Below, one piece after another: positions 14,887 to 24,677 of a stretch of DNA of 33,377 nt (the first letter of the stretch is position 1; each line of letters opens with the position of its first letter). Position numbers and translations under genes: made by a program. Below the pieces are notes generated by a model. The model searched no databases. It worked only from the letters and a program-made list of their open reading frames with translations, and was not told the origin of the DNA. Origin of the DNA: Methyloprofundus sp. (lineage in GTDB: Bacteria > Pseudomonadota > Gammaproteobacteria > Methylococcales > Methylomonadaceae); assembly GCA_013138595.1 (NCBI GenBank), contig WTCM01000137.1, positions 1-33,377 of the forward strand, written 5' to 3'.

Positions 14887-17800
14887 TTATTTTTTAGAAA
14901 TAGCATCAACAAAAATTTCAATCCATTCAAAACAAAAAGGTTTTTCTGTTAATTGAAGGTGTAAAGATTGGGTCGCATAAATATCAGCCTTATCTTTTAC
15001 CGTACTTTCCCAGCATTTTGGGTTAGCATCTTTACCTAGAATTAAAATGGTTTTTTCAATACCATCTAATGGCGGTTTGGGGAAATAACTGGAATTTGCT
15101 TTTCTATACAAGTTAACGTGATAGGGCCAAACCAACTCAGTAGGCAGGGTTTTGCCCATGCTGAAATAAGCCTGCACCCTAGCCTTATTAAAATTTTGTG
15201 TCAGTTGCTGTTTCACTATACCGGCTATATTATTGAAATAAGTATTAACTCCCAGTTTTTTAAACTTATTATACTCACTAAGGCCTTCTTCAATTTCCCT
15301 ATTGTGTACCCTACTACTATCATTTGCTCCTCCTACTGGATCAATCAAAAATAATAGAGCAACTTTTTTACCCCGAATTGATAATTGTTGTGCAATTTCA
15401 TAGATAAGCATTCCACCTAAAGAGAAGCCAGCAAGGTAATAAGGACCTTCTGAATCTATTTGCGTAATCGCTTGAATATAATAATCAGCCATTTCTGGAA
15501 TCGTTAAATATTTTGCTTTTTTACCATTTAAAGCCTGGTGATTTAGTAAATAATAAGGTCTATTAGTCTCAATATACTCCTGAATGATAGGTGTAATCCT
15601 AGCGCCTAAAAAACAGAAAAGGGGAGGTAGGCTTCCTGCCGTATTCACAGCTGTAATAATGGAACTAAAATTGTTCGTTATACCGTCAGCATATTTATCT
15701 AAGGATTTAGTAAGTAAACTCACCGTTGGTTCTTGAAATACCAATTCTATCGGTATTTTTTTATTCAATTTAGTTTCGATATTTGTTCGGATAACAACGG
15801 CAAGTAATGAATGTCCCCCTAAATCAAAGAAGTTATCATGAATACCAATAGTCTCTATTTCAAATACCTCTTTCCAGATAGTGAGTAAAATGCTCTCGGT
15901 GGCAGACTGAGGAGACACCAGAGAGGTACTCGTTTTGTCAATATAAGTACTATTGACGACTGTATTCAACTCTTCCTGAAAACAATCAAGTATTTCATTC
16001 AGTTGGTTTTCGCTCACAATATCAGCATTAAATGTAATATCCAGATGAATCGTATCATTTGAATTGATAAATGAGAATATCAGCGGGGAGTGTGCATTCT
16101 TCCCATCAGTATTGCGTCTTTTTACATGTTCAGAAAACAGCCCGCTTTGGTCATCACTATTAATTAATTGGGCAATAAGGCCATGATTATCCTTTAGCCC
16201 AGCCGCATCAATCTGCTCATTATGATGCTCAATAGCAGTATATAAATTTTCCCTTAATGCACTTAATAGTGCGTCATAACTCTGGTTTTTTTCTATTTTT
16301 GAGCGCACAGGAAGTAAGTGAATAAAAGACCCAAGCGTAGGATGGTTTTGACTATTTTTTTCAGAAAACGGGATTAAAAAGGCAATATCATTTTTATCAT
16401 AAAGCTTGAGAAAGGTTAGCTTTAAAACACCGAGCAGACCTACAAATAAAGTGATGGAATGTGAACGACAGAAATTTTCTAAACCTTTTTTATTGATAGG
16501 GTTTATTGTCTTAAAATGCTTCCCATTATCATTGTTTATCCCACTTGGCTTAGCAAATGTAAAAATATCGATACCTGCTAAATACTCTGACCAGAAGCTT
16601 TTCCCCTGCTGAAATGTGGCTTCAACACCTAAATCATAATATTGCTCATGGCTCTCAGGAAGCAGTGCTTTACCTTGCTTAAGTTGCTGATAATGCTTCA
16701 AGATAGATTCACTTAAGATAAAAGCATTGTAGCAATCTAGGATTAAATGATGAAAATTCATTAATACTATTGTTGCGCCCTTATCCGTTTGGTAAAGTTT
16801 GATATGGTATAAGGCTTCATTGCTAAGCTCATAGTGATAGCGTGAATAGTCATTAATAAACTGCTCTTCAATCGCTGTGACACTTTGGTGTGACTTTTCA
16901 ACAATAAATTCCTGTTTTACAAAAGGGGCAATGAAAACTTGATTATCTTCTGCTGAAAAACGGGAGCGTAAAACATCATGACTCTCTATCACTTTATTAA
17001 TCGCACTATTCAGTGCTTTTAAATTAACGGTATCAGTAAACTCAATCACATGATTAAGTGAATAACTATAAGTATGCCCTTTTTCTTCTTGTAATAATGT
17101 TTGTTGAAATTTAGTACTCTGTTTTTTCTTAAGTGGCAATATTAATACTTTCTCAGTACTTTCAGCGGGTAATAGAAATGCCTTGGAAACCACAAAATCA
17201 TTGGCAATGGAGCTGAATACAGAGTATTTCTTAGCATTAATATTGATCAATGCATCGTAGCTAGAAAAATTTTCAATAACGGCTAAATCTAGCCCCTCCC
17301 CAAGACCTACTCCATTAGCCTTTAAAGCGGCTTCCTTTTGAGTAAATAAAATTAACGGAAATAAATCCAGTAACTCAGCACTCATATCCATATTATCTAA
17401 GGTGTTATTTATGTGTGCACTCTGAGTTCCGTAAATATTTTTAATGGTTAACTCATCAAGTGAGCGAATTTTTTCTATATCAATACCGATAGGATAGGCT
17501 GAACGCGCCGCGTAAATACCGCCTTCACTATGACTGATTGAATAAAAAGGAAATTCTACATTCGACTTACCATTATGTAATACCTGAACAGGCTTTTCGG
17601 GTGATAAAACTTCGGTACTCTTTAAGCAAGCTGACATTTCAGCTTGCTTAAGAGCTTGCCAGTTAGTTAAAATTTTACAGGCTATTTTTCCTGATTTTTT
17701 TTCATTTTTTCTTTTACTAGAATTTAAAGCGTTAATTTCATTTAACTCATTTTCAGTAAAATAATTGTCATCATAAAACTGCTGGTTAAGCTCTTTAATA

Positions 17801-20800
17801 TCTGCAAAAAAACCTTCACTTAAACTATCTTTAATTAGAGTATTTTTAAAAATATAATAATCTTGACATTTTGTATCAAACACAGGACTCGCTGTAAAAG
17901 CTTTAATATTAATGACCTGTTTACCCAGTTCATTAACCCCCAATATATTGAATGTGACACCTTTAGATTGCGACTCTAACAACTCTATATAAAGTTGCAA
18001 TACGTTGGTTTCCCGTAGAGCTTTAAAGGATATACGTGCTTTACCCAAGGCACTAGGCAAATAAACAGACTTAGGGTCTTTTAGTAAATGTACTGCGGTA
18101 GAGCTGCTTTGAAAACATGCTTCAAGCAGGTTCGAGACAGCAAATAGGCGCTGTAATAACGGCGCACTAGCGGCTTTTAAGTGCAGTGTTGTACGTATAA
18201 TCCCCTGATTCAGAGAAACTTTCTCTAAAATTTGAAAGTTTTCTCCTAATTCTGAATGTGCCCTACGACATGAATAGTCAGACACTTTTAAGTTGGCTAA
18301 TGTATTGTCAAAACGTGTCTTAATATCGGCATCATTAAGTTCTTCTTCATCAACCGCTAAGTTCACTGCAAAGGTGGCAATAGGGATGGTGAGTTGTTGT
18401 TTAATTTCCTCGACTAGAAAGTCATTTTTCTGACGCGTTATTTTTAGTCGGTTAGGAACAGAATCAATAACAATAAGCGGCGAAAGAAATTCAACCTTAC
18501 CCAACTCAACATTTAAGTTACCTAACTTATATTTTTTATGAATTTCATGCAGGACACTGCCGAGTATGACTGAACCGGGTACAAAAATATTTCCATCAAA
18601 CTGATGGTCTAATAACTCAGGAAATTGCTGACTATCATAAGTAAACTCAATAACAAATGATTTATCTAAATCATCAATACTATGAATGGCTTCTAATTCA
18701 GTACAATAAAGCGCATCATCCTCAGGGATTTTTGCAGCAATAAGTAATTGAGAATGTGTTGCGCACGGATTACCCAAAAAACTCGCTAAGGTATTTTGAA
18801 AAATATCTGAGCCTTCATCCAGCCCAATAAATCGCGCCCCTTTCGCCATCAATATATCATGGATAAAACCTCGGCTTGCCATACCAATTTCATCCCAAGC
18901 CGTCCATGCCAAGGATAAGCATGGAAACGCTCCTATTTTGCTATTTAAAACGGCATTTGCCGTTGCATAATCTGTCTGCCCGTCATTGCCTCGATAACTG
19001 ACGGTTGAAGAAAAAAGCACTAATGCACGGATACTTTCTTCACTCATCAAGGCTAATAAATTAAATAAGCCTGCCACTTTGACATCAATTACTTCAAAAA
19101 ATTCTGCATAAGATTTTTGCATAAAATGCTTTGAGTGATCGATACCTGCCGAATGTATTAAAATTGTACAATCACTCAGCTGTGCACGGTGTTTTTCTAC
19201 TGCGTTTTTATCCGCAATATCGATAGATAAATAGTTAATCCGCTGACTATCTAATGCTTGAATCCAATCTTCACTGTCTTGTTTTCGACCAATAAGCGTA
19301 AAGCGTGCCTGACACACAGCATACAATTTTTTGACCAAATGAGAAGCAATGCCTCGCGCACCACCTGTCACAACAATATGATCTTTGCAGGATAGTTGAG
19401 TGGGGATTTCCCTTAGCCCTGTTTGAAATCCCTGCATTCTTTGCATTTTTCCTTGGATAACTTGATCATTCAAGCAGTGTAAACCAATGCCTGATACTAT
19501 CTGTTTTCCTAAATTTTCATAACTAGGTAATTCATCAAAATGGTTATAATGCCATTCGGCACCGTTATAATCTTTAGCGACCGATTTAACAAAGGCTGAA
19601 ATACTTAAAATACTCGCTTCTTGTAGCGCGCCAGCCCCATAACTAATGAAAATAATTTTTTGAGATTTTTCGGCTATATAGTCTCGGGCTTTGTTATACA
19701 GTAATGGATAGACTCTATTGCGTAAATCCTCTGCACAATCTGCTACCTTAAAGATAAGGAGTTTATAGCCAGCTTCTAAAGTGGTATTAGAAAAGCCATT
19801 ATCAGCATGAATAATAAAGTCACTTAAGTTAAGTGCTAATAAATTCACATCCTCTTTGATATGTTGTTTGTACTGATAAACAACTAATTCTTTTTCAGGC
19901 GTACTTTGTACATCCATCACATCCTGAGATTGGTCTCTTGCTTCATAAAGGCTATGAATACTATTCAGTTTTCTAAAATCAGTGATTTCATCCGCTAAAA
20001 CATTGCCTCTTAATTGGGCAAGAATTTCAAAAATCTTTAGGGTATCAATGCCTAAATCCCGTTCAAACTCAGCGTTATCATCAAAACTCCCAAGTTCATA
20101 GCCTGAGACATTAGCAACAACGGCTCTAATCTCATCAATAATAGAGCGTGCAGTGCTTAACCTTGGCTTAAGCTGAGCTTTGCTTTTTTTCTGAGTGGCC
20201 TCACGCTTCGGTAAAGGAACACGCTTTATATCTACTTCTTGCAGCAATCGCTTAGGCAATGACGCAAAATCAAATGACTCTTCTCCTTGTTTATTAATAT
20301 AAATGGACTGTAAATACTTTCCCTGATTAATTTGTTCAATCAAACGAGTCAATACATTACCCGGTCCTACCTCAATAAAACGACGAATACCAGAGGCATA
20401 AGCCGACTGAATTTGATTGATAAAATGTACAGGGTGATCTATTTGACATTTTAGTAATGCAAGCGTTTGGTCACGGTCTACCTCACTCATTAATTGCTGA
20501 CAGCGATCAGGGTGATAAGGATAGCTCTGGTTTTTGATATTTGCAGTCACTCGATTATTAGGGTAATAAAACTGACACCCTTTTAAGGCTTGCATCATTT
20601 CAGCAACACAATGACTCACAAATCGAGAATGAAAGCCTCTTGCCACTTTGAGTTGCGTTGCTCTGACTTGTAACTCATCCGCTGCTTTTAAAATATCGTC
20701 TAATGCTGCTTCAGAACAAGAAATAATAGTTTGATTATAGGCATTTAAGTTTGCACAAACCGCATAATGCTGGGTTTTCTGAAAGAGTTTTTCAGCGAGT

Positions 20801-23800
20801 GCTTCATCCCCCATAATGGCGACCATGATACCTGCATTTTCTACTAAATCGGCAGACATCAATGTGCCACGAATACAAACCATTCTGAAAGCTTCTGCAA
20901 AACTTAACATACCTGCTAAACATAAAGCAGAATATTCGCCTAGCGAATGCCCAATTAATAAATCAGGCTTTAGCCCCAATTTTAAAAGCTTTTTACCGAT
21001 AATAATCGACGTAAAAAAGATAGCAGGCTGGGAAATTTCTGTCGCTTTTAATAAAGCTTCATTTTTCTCCCTGCCTGCTGAATCCACTTCCGTTAGTAAT
21101 TGCAATAAATCGACCGGTGAATATTCAGCAAAAATAGCGACCGCCTGTTCAGCAAGCTGAATAAAATCAGGCTCATGTTTATAGGCCGCCAACATCCCTT
21201 CATACTGCGACCCTTGCCCAGGACAGACCCAGGCCATATCGCCAGTATAGTTATAAACGGGCAGTTCCATCTGTTGTGCTGATAAAATGGGTGAAGCACT
21301 ATTATCATCAGCTGATGACAGTACGAGATGGTAATTAGTGCCTCCAAAACCAAACGATGATACCGAGCTGACTATTTTATTATCATGCTCAACTTTTTTG
21401 GGTATCTGCAAAATTTCAAAGGGTAATTGACTCCCCTGAGAATGACTTTGGAAATTTATTGTGGCTGGAAAATATCTATTATTAATGACAAATAAACTTT
21501 GCAATATTCCCGCGGCTCCCGCCCCAGTTCGTAAATGACCTATCATTGCCTTACTTGCACCAAGCACTGGTTTTTTATGCGTATTACTCGCCTTTAAGAC
21601 CTCACTTAAGCCTTCAAATTCGGTACTATCACCTACTTTTGTTGCAGTCGCATGACATTCAATGTAATCCACTGATGAGGGAGAAATTTGTGCATCTTGA
21701 TAAGCACGTTTAAGGGCTAATATTTGCCCCTCTTTATTAGGCGCAGTAATTCCCTTTCCTGCCCCATCAAAAGAGGCTCCCCAACCATTAATGACCCCAT
21801 AAATTTTATCGCCAAATTTTATCGCATCTGAGTAACGTTTGAGGACATACATGACGGCACCTTCACCCAATACAAAACCATCCGCTTTGCTATCCAATGA
21901 AAAACAACCCTTTTCCGACACAGCTCCAATACGGGAAAACTCAATATATATATCTTTCCCCATACGTTCTTCAATACCACCCGCTAAAACGACATCGCTG
22001 GAATGGTTTCTTAATAAACTCATTGCATGTGCAACAGAGGCTAAGGAAGCCGCACAAGCTGCGTCAATAGTATGATTTTCTCCCTTAAAATCAAAGACAC
22101 TTGCCACTCGTGCGGCAATAATGTTAGTTAGCTGCCCAGGGCGAGTATCTTCAGTAATATCCTTATTAAAATAGCGAGTTTCATATTCATCTAATATTTC
22201 ACCTAAATCAATGTCTGTCGTTTCACTGAGGTTCATCAAGCGAGAACGAATTTCTGGCCAATCTATTTTGCTAAGTGATTCATCATTACTTCCCCCACCT
22301 GCTCCAATAATGACCGCAGTTCTTTCCTTATTAAATGGCTTTTCAAAGTATCCCGCATCGACTAAAGCTTTGTGTGATGCATCTAATGCCATTTTTTGAG
22401 ATTTAGACATCTGATTCGCAATAATAGGCGGAATACGGTATTGCGATAAATCATCGTCTAACTTATTAATAAACGCGCCGAGTGAAGTATACGAGGTTAA
22501 CTCTTCCTCCTTATCTGTCGATAGATAAAGTTCGCGATCAAAATGATCTTCAGGCATATCCGTAATAAAACAACGTTGATGAAATATATTATAAAAATGC
22601 TCTGCAACAGATTCAGCACCTGGTAACTTTAAACCTATGCCCACAATAGCAATAGGCTCTGGTGCTTGTTGACTAGTTTGTACTGGCGCGGGGTCAACTA
22701 ATTCATCGTGAATGTCATCTATATTTAAGGGTGTATCCAGCAAAGCACTGACTGAACCAGCCATATAGCTGCCTGTTTCTACAAATGTTTCTGTTATTAT
22801 TGCGCGTGTTAACCCCCCATGATAAAGTTTTTCATATTCTCTTTTTTTATCTTCATGGGATAACTCAGAATCAAAAATAGCCCATTCTTTAGTGAGCGTT
22901 TTTGCTGAATTCTTAATCGCTAACTGCCTAACCCCTCGGCTTAGACTTTCCCCTGTCACAAAGGTATCATCAACATTAAACAATTGCTCTTGAAATCCTT
23001 TATTAAGCGGGGTCAACGCCAGTGCCTGCTTGGTCGCCAAATAAGTTGAACCTAGTTGTAGCGATATTTTTAAAGTATGCTCAAAGCCATAAAAATTCAG
23101 CAAGGACGTGATTAAATCTTTTGCCTCTGTGCCCCGAATACCCCCCGCCAAAATAAGATGTACTTCATCTTGTATGGATTGTTTCCGAACCTCATTGAAT
23201 ATTTCCTGCCATGCCGTTAAGCCGCCCAGATTAGAGATATGCCCACCCGCTTCACCACCCTCTATCACAAAGCATCGTACTCCCATGCCATATAGCGCTT
23301 TAAAAAGTGCCTTATTAGGGGCATGTACCGCAATCTTTAAATTAGTGTTAAGTAAGCGTTGAATATGATTTAATTGCGGTGTTCCTACCAGCACAAGTGA
23401 GGGTTTATATTTTTCAAAAATTTGCAGCTGAATATCAAAATCTTCATCAGTCAGTGATACCGCAACAATGCCAACGCCAAAATCAATTTTCTTTGCTGCG
23501 GTTTTAGCGACAATACTATCCACCTCATCATTTGATAGGCTGGCAAGAGCAAGAAAAGGAAAGGCACCCGATTGATGGATCGCTACTGCAAAGTCTGCCG
23601 TAATAGTGACTCCCGACATAGGCCCTTGAACAATTGGCAAGCGTACATTTAAAGCTAGGGCTGCTGGAGAATTTGGATAAAAACAAGGCTCTTTAGTATA
23701 ACTATTCTTGTAGCTTGCTATTTCTTTATAGCGCAACACTTTGCGTGTTATCGTTGCTCTTTCAGTGGGTTTAAGTAGTTTTTCCCATAATTCCAATTGA

Positions 23801-24423
23801 TGAGTTTCTTGAATAAAAGAGAGAGTTCCTCGATCACTCAACATTTTTTGATAAAAATGTGCTTTAGGTGGCCCACCTGCAATCTCTAAGCGTAGTGAGG
23901 TTAATTTATCAAGGTTAAATCTAAGTGTCGGAGAAGCATCTTCTCGTAAATACTTTAAGGGCAGGACAATACCATAGACCCCCGTTGTTAAATAAGCTTG
24001 AAAAAGCTCATACCCTGTATTAGCGTGAATAGAAAAGGGAATACTTTGTTTGATCAATAATTGATAAAGAACCAGTGCTGAACATTCTTTAGCAATCCCC
24101 GAAGATTCAAAACTTTTGCCAATTAACACATCGGGCGCATGTCTGGATACATCGGCTATATCCTGCTTATTTGCCACTTCTATCGCTAGCCCTGCGGAAT
24201 GTGATAATTCAGGATAATCTGATAAGTCAATATGGTGACTAATAATAACAGGATAGCGTTGGAGTTTATCAAGAAGTAATAGATCAAAAACTCGAAAATA
24301 ACAGCCCCTTTCAACAGTAAGCAGAGTAATATCAGGCTCAGTAAATACATTGACAATTCGTCCGATATCATCACCTAATAGCTCAGAACTATCTACTATG
24401 AACTGATTAAAAATTGTCTTCAT
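14887..24423 (-). CDS. Hybrid FAS/PKS-NRPS-like megasynthase with embedded PPTase
   Basis: 3178 residues in one unbroken frame; ATG with AGGTGG four bases upstream. Domains read from motifs (approximate residues): N-terminal barrel-like region of unclear state (1-250); FMN TIM-barrel enoyl reductase/nitronate monooxygenase type, VQGPMSG (266), GGEAGGH (389), LAGGIRG (425); KS, with active Cys in DAACAASL (790), His in ECHATAT (923) and IGHLRTG (961); AT, GHSLGEYSA (1160), GFHSRF; ACP, DLGIDTLKIFEI (1460), Thr replacing the usual Ser; KR, VTGGARGIA (1687), Tyr in DYATANA (1819); DH double hotdog, DHQFDGNIFVPG (1943); 4'-phosphopantetheinyl transferase, IGIDIEKI (2313) and QKEAALKANGVG (2365); condensation, HHLILDC (2558), GSFIHLLPVR; carrier, LGGHSLLAV (2871); thioesterase, GFSLGGM (3001). 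Expected chemistry is iterative malonyl extension with full reduction, then condensation-type transfer and hydrolytic or cyclising release. No adenylation domain is present. The family resembles PUFA-synthase-like systems (KS and ACP style) but the order is unusual. Confidence 0.85.
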   Translation of the reverse strand: MKTIFNQFIVDSSELLGDDIGRIVNVFTEPDITLLTVERGCYFRVFDLLLLDKLQRYPVIISHHIDLSDYPELSHSAGLAIEVANKQDIADVSRHAPDVLIGKSFESSGIAKECSALVLYQLLIKQSIPFSIHANTGYELFQAYLTTGVYGIVLPLKYLREDASPTLRFNLDKLTSLRLEIAGGPPKAHFYQKMLSDRGTLSFIQETHQLELWEKLLKPTERATITRKVLRYKEIASYKNSYTKEPCFYPNSPAALALNVRLPIVQGPMSGVTITADFAVAIHQSGAFPFLALASLSNDEVDSIVAKTAAKKIDFGVGIVAVSLTDEDFDIQLQIFEKYKPSLVLVGTPQLNHIQRLLNTNLKIAVHAPNKALFKALYGMGVRCFVIEGGEAGGHISNLGGLTAWQEIFNEVRKQSIQDEVHLILAGGIRGTEAKDLITSLLNFYGFEHTLKISLQLGSTYLATKQALALTPLNKGFQEQLFNVDDTFVTGESLSRGVRQLAIKNSAKTLTKEWAIFDSELSHEDKKREYEKLYHGGLTRAIITETFVETGSYMAGSVSALLDTPLNIDDIHDELVDPAPVQTSQQAPEPIAIVGIGLKLPGAESVAEHFYNIFHQRCFITDMPEDHFDRELYLSTDKEEELTSYTSLGAFINKLDDDLSQYRIPPIIANQMSKSQKMALDASHKALVDAGYFEKPFNKERTAVIIGAGGGSNDESLSKIDWPEIRSRLMNLSETTDIDLGEILDEYETRYFNKDITEDTRPGQLTNIIAARVASVFDFKGENHTIDAACAASLASVAHAMSLLRNHSSDVVLAGGIEERMGKDIYIEFSRIGAVSEKGCFSLDSKADGFVLGEGAVMYVLKRYSDAIKFGDKIYGVINGWGASFDGAGKGITAPNKEGQILALKRAYQDAQISPSSVDYIECHATATKVGDSTEFEGLSEVLKASNTHKKPVLGASKAMIGHLRTGAGAAGILQSLFVINNRYFPATINFQSHSQGSQLPFEILQIPKKVEHDNKIVSSVSSFGFGGTNYHLVLSSADDNSASPILSAQQMELPVYNYTGDMAWVCPGQGSQYEGMLAAYKHEPDFIQLAEQAVAIFAEYSPVDLLQLLTEVDSAGREKNEALLKATEISQPAIFFTSIIIGKKLLKLGLKPDLLIGHSLGEYSALCLAGMLSFAEAFRMVCIRGTLMSADLVENAGIMVAIMGDEALAEKLFQKTQHYAVCANLNAYNQTIISCSEAALDDILKAADELQVRATQLKVARGFHSRFVSHCVAEMMQALKGCQFYYPNNRVTANIKNQSYPYHPDRCQQLMSEVDRDQTLALLKCQIDHPVHFINQIQSAYASGIRRFIEVGPGNVLTRLIEQINQGKYLQSIYINKQGEESFDFASLPKRLLQEVDIKRVPLPKREATQKKSKAQLKPRLSTARSIIDEIRAVVANVSGYELGSFDDNAEFERDLGIDTLKIFEILAQLRGNVLADEITDFRKLNSIHSLYEARDQSQDVMDVQSTPEKELVVYQYKQHIKEDVNLLALNLSDFIIHADNGFSNTTLEAGYKLLIFKVADCAEDLRNRVYPLLYNKARDYIAEKSQKIIFISYGAGALQEASILSISAFVKSVAKDYNGAEWHYNHFDELPSYENLGKQIVSGIGLHCLNDQVIQGKMQRMQGFQTGLREIPTQLSCKDHIVVTGGARGIASHLVKKLYAVCQARFTLIGRKQDSEDWIQALDSQRINYLSIDIADKNAVEKHRAQLSDCTILIHSAGIDHSKHFMQKSYAEFFEVIDVKVAGLFNLLALMSEESIRALVLFSSTVSYRGNDGQTDYATANAVLNSKIGAFPCLSLAWTAWDEIGMASRGFIHDILMAKGARFIGLDEGSDIFQNTLASFLGNPCATHSQLLIAAKIPEDDALYCTELEAIHSIDDLDKSFVIEFTYDSQQFPELLDHQFDGNIFVPGSVILGSVLHEIHKKYKLGNLNVELGKVEFLSPLIVIDSVPNRLKITRQKNDFLVEEIKQQLTIPIATFAVNLAVDEEELNDADIKTRFDNTLANLKVSDYSCRRAHSELGENFQILEKVSLNQGIIRTTLHLKAASAPLLQRLFAVSNLLEACFQSSSTAVHLLKDPKSVYLPSALGKARISFKALRETNVLQLYIELLESQSKGVTFNILGVNELGKQVINIKAFTASPVFDTKCQDYYIFKNTLIKDSLSEGFFADIKELNQQFYDDNYFTENELNEINALNSSKRKNEKKSGKIACKILTNWQALKQAEMSACLKSTEVLSPEKPVQVLHNGKSNVEFPFYSISHSEGGIYAARSAYPIGIDIEKIRSLDELTIKNIYGTQSAHINNTLDNMDMSAELLDLFPLILFTQKEAALKANGVGLGEGLDLAVIENFSSYDALININAKKYSVFSSIANDFVVSKAFLLPAESTEKVLILPLKKKQSTKFQQTLLQEEKGHTYSYSLNHVIEFTDTVNLKALNSAINKVIESHDVLRSRFSAEDNQVFIAPFVKQEFIVEKSHQSVTAIEEQFINDYSRYHYELSNEALYHIKLYQTDKGATIVLMNFHHLILDCYNAFILSESILKHYQQLKQGKALLPESHEQYYDLGVEATFQQGKSFWSEYLAGIDIFTFAKPSGINNDNGKHFKTINPINKKGLENFCRSHSITLFVGLLGVLKLTFLKLYDKNDIAFLIPFSEKNSQNHPTLGSFIHLLPVRSKIEKNQSYDALLSALRENLYTAIEHHNEQIDAAGLKDNHGLIAQLINSDDQSGLFSEHVKRRNTDGKNAHSPLIFSFINSNDTIHLDITFNADIVSENQLNEILDCFQEELNTVVNSTYIDKTSTSLVSPQSATESILLTIWKEVFEIETIGIHDNFFDLGGHSLLAVVIRTNIETKLNKKIPIELVFQEPTVSLLTKSLDKYADGITNNFSSIITAVNTAGSLPPLFCFLGARITPIIQEYIETNRPYYLLNHQALNGKKAKYLTIPEMADYYIQAITQIDSEGPYYLAGFSLGGMLIYEIAQQLSIRGKKVALLFLIDPVGGANDSSRVHNREIEEGLSEYNKFKKLGVNTYFNNIAGIVKQQLTQNFNKARVQAYFSMGKTLPTELVWPYHVNLYRKANSSYFPKPPLDGIEKTILILGKDANPKCWESTVKDKADIYATQSLHLQLTEKPFCFEWIEIFVDAISKK

Positions 24424-24467
24424 TAACCACCTGTTACTTATTGAATTTCTATCTAAAAATACTGCTT

Positions 24468-24497
24468 ATTATACTATTCTTATTTAAGTTTAAAACC
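24468..24497 (-). promoter_or_regulatory. Candidate sigma70 promoter of the megasynthase
   Basis: The minus strand has an exact TATAAT (plus 24468-24473) about 45 bases before the ATG. The -35 region about 16-18 bases further up is only TTTTAA-like, so an activator or a weak promoter is implied. Confidence 0.35.
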
Positions 24498-24541
24498 ATA
24501 GGATTTCTAAATAAAATGGGCGGGAGCTATATAACATATAT

Positions 24542-24556
24542 ATTTACATTGTAAAT
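24542..24556. promoter_or_regulatory. 15-bp palindrome, possible operator
   Basis: ATTTACATTGTAAAT has perfect 7-bp arms around one central base. It lies between the megasynthase promoter candidate and the divergent dioxygenase gene, where a dimeric regulator could act on either. AT-rich sequence makes such palindromes fairly common by chance. Confidence 0.3.
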
Positions 24557-24618
24557 TTAGTACAATAAATAGCCTAGTAATAAAACTAGGCCACCAACTT
24601 AACAGGGAGCTATAGTAG

Positions 24619-24639
24619 GGTATCGCACCGCGTACCTTT
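24619..24639 (-). repeat. REP-like unit, inverted copy of 9420-9440
   Basis: The complement of this 21-bp stretch contains ACGCGGTGCGATACC and matches 9420-9440 except one base. It can fold as GGTACGC against GCGATACC with a bulged A. Confidence 0.55.
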
Positions 24640-24677
24640 CGCTAGCATGAGGCATGCGGCAGTATCTCTACATAAGC

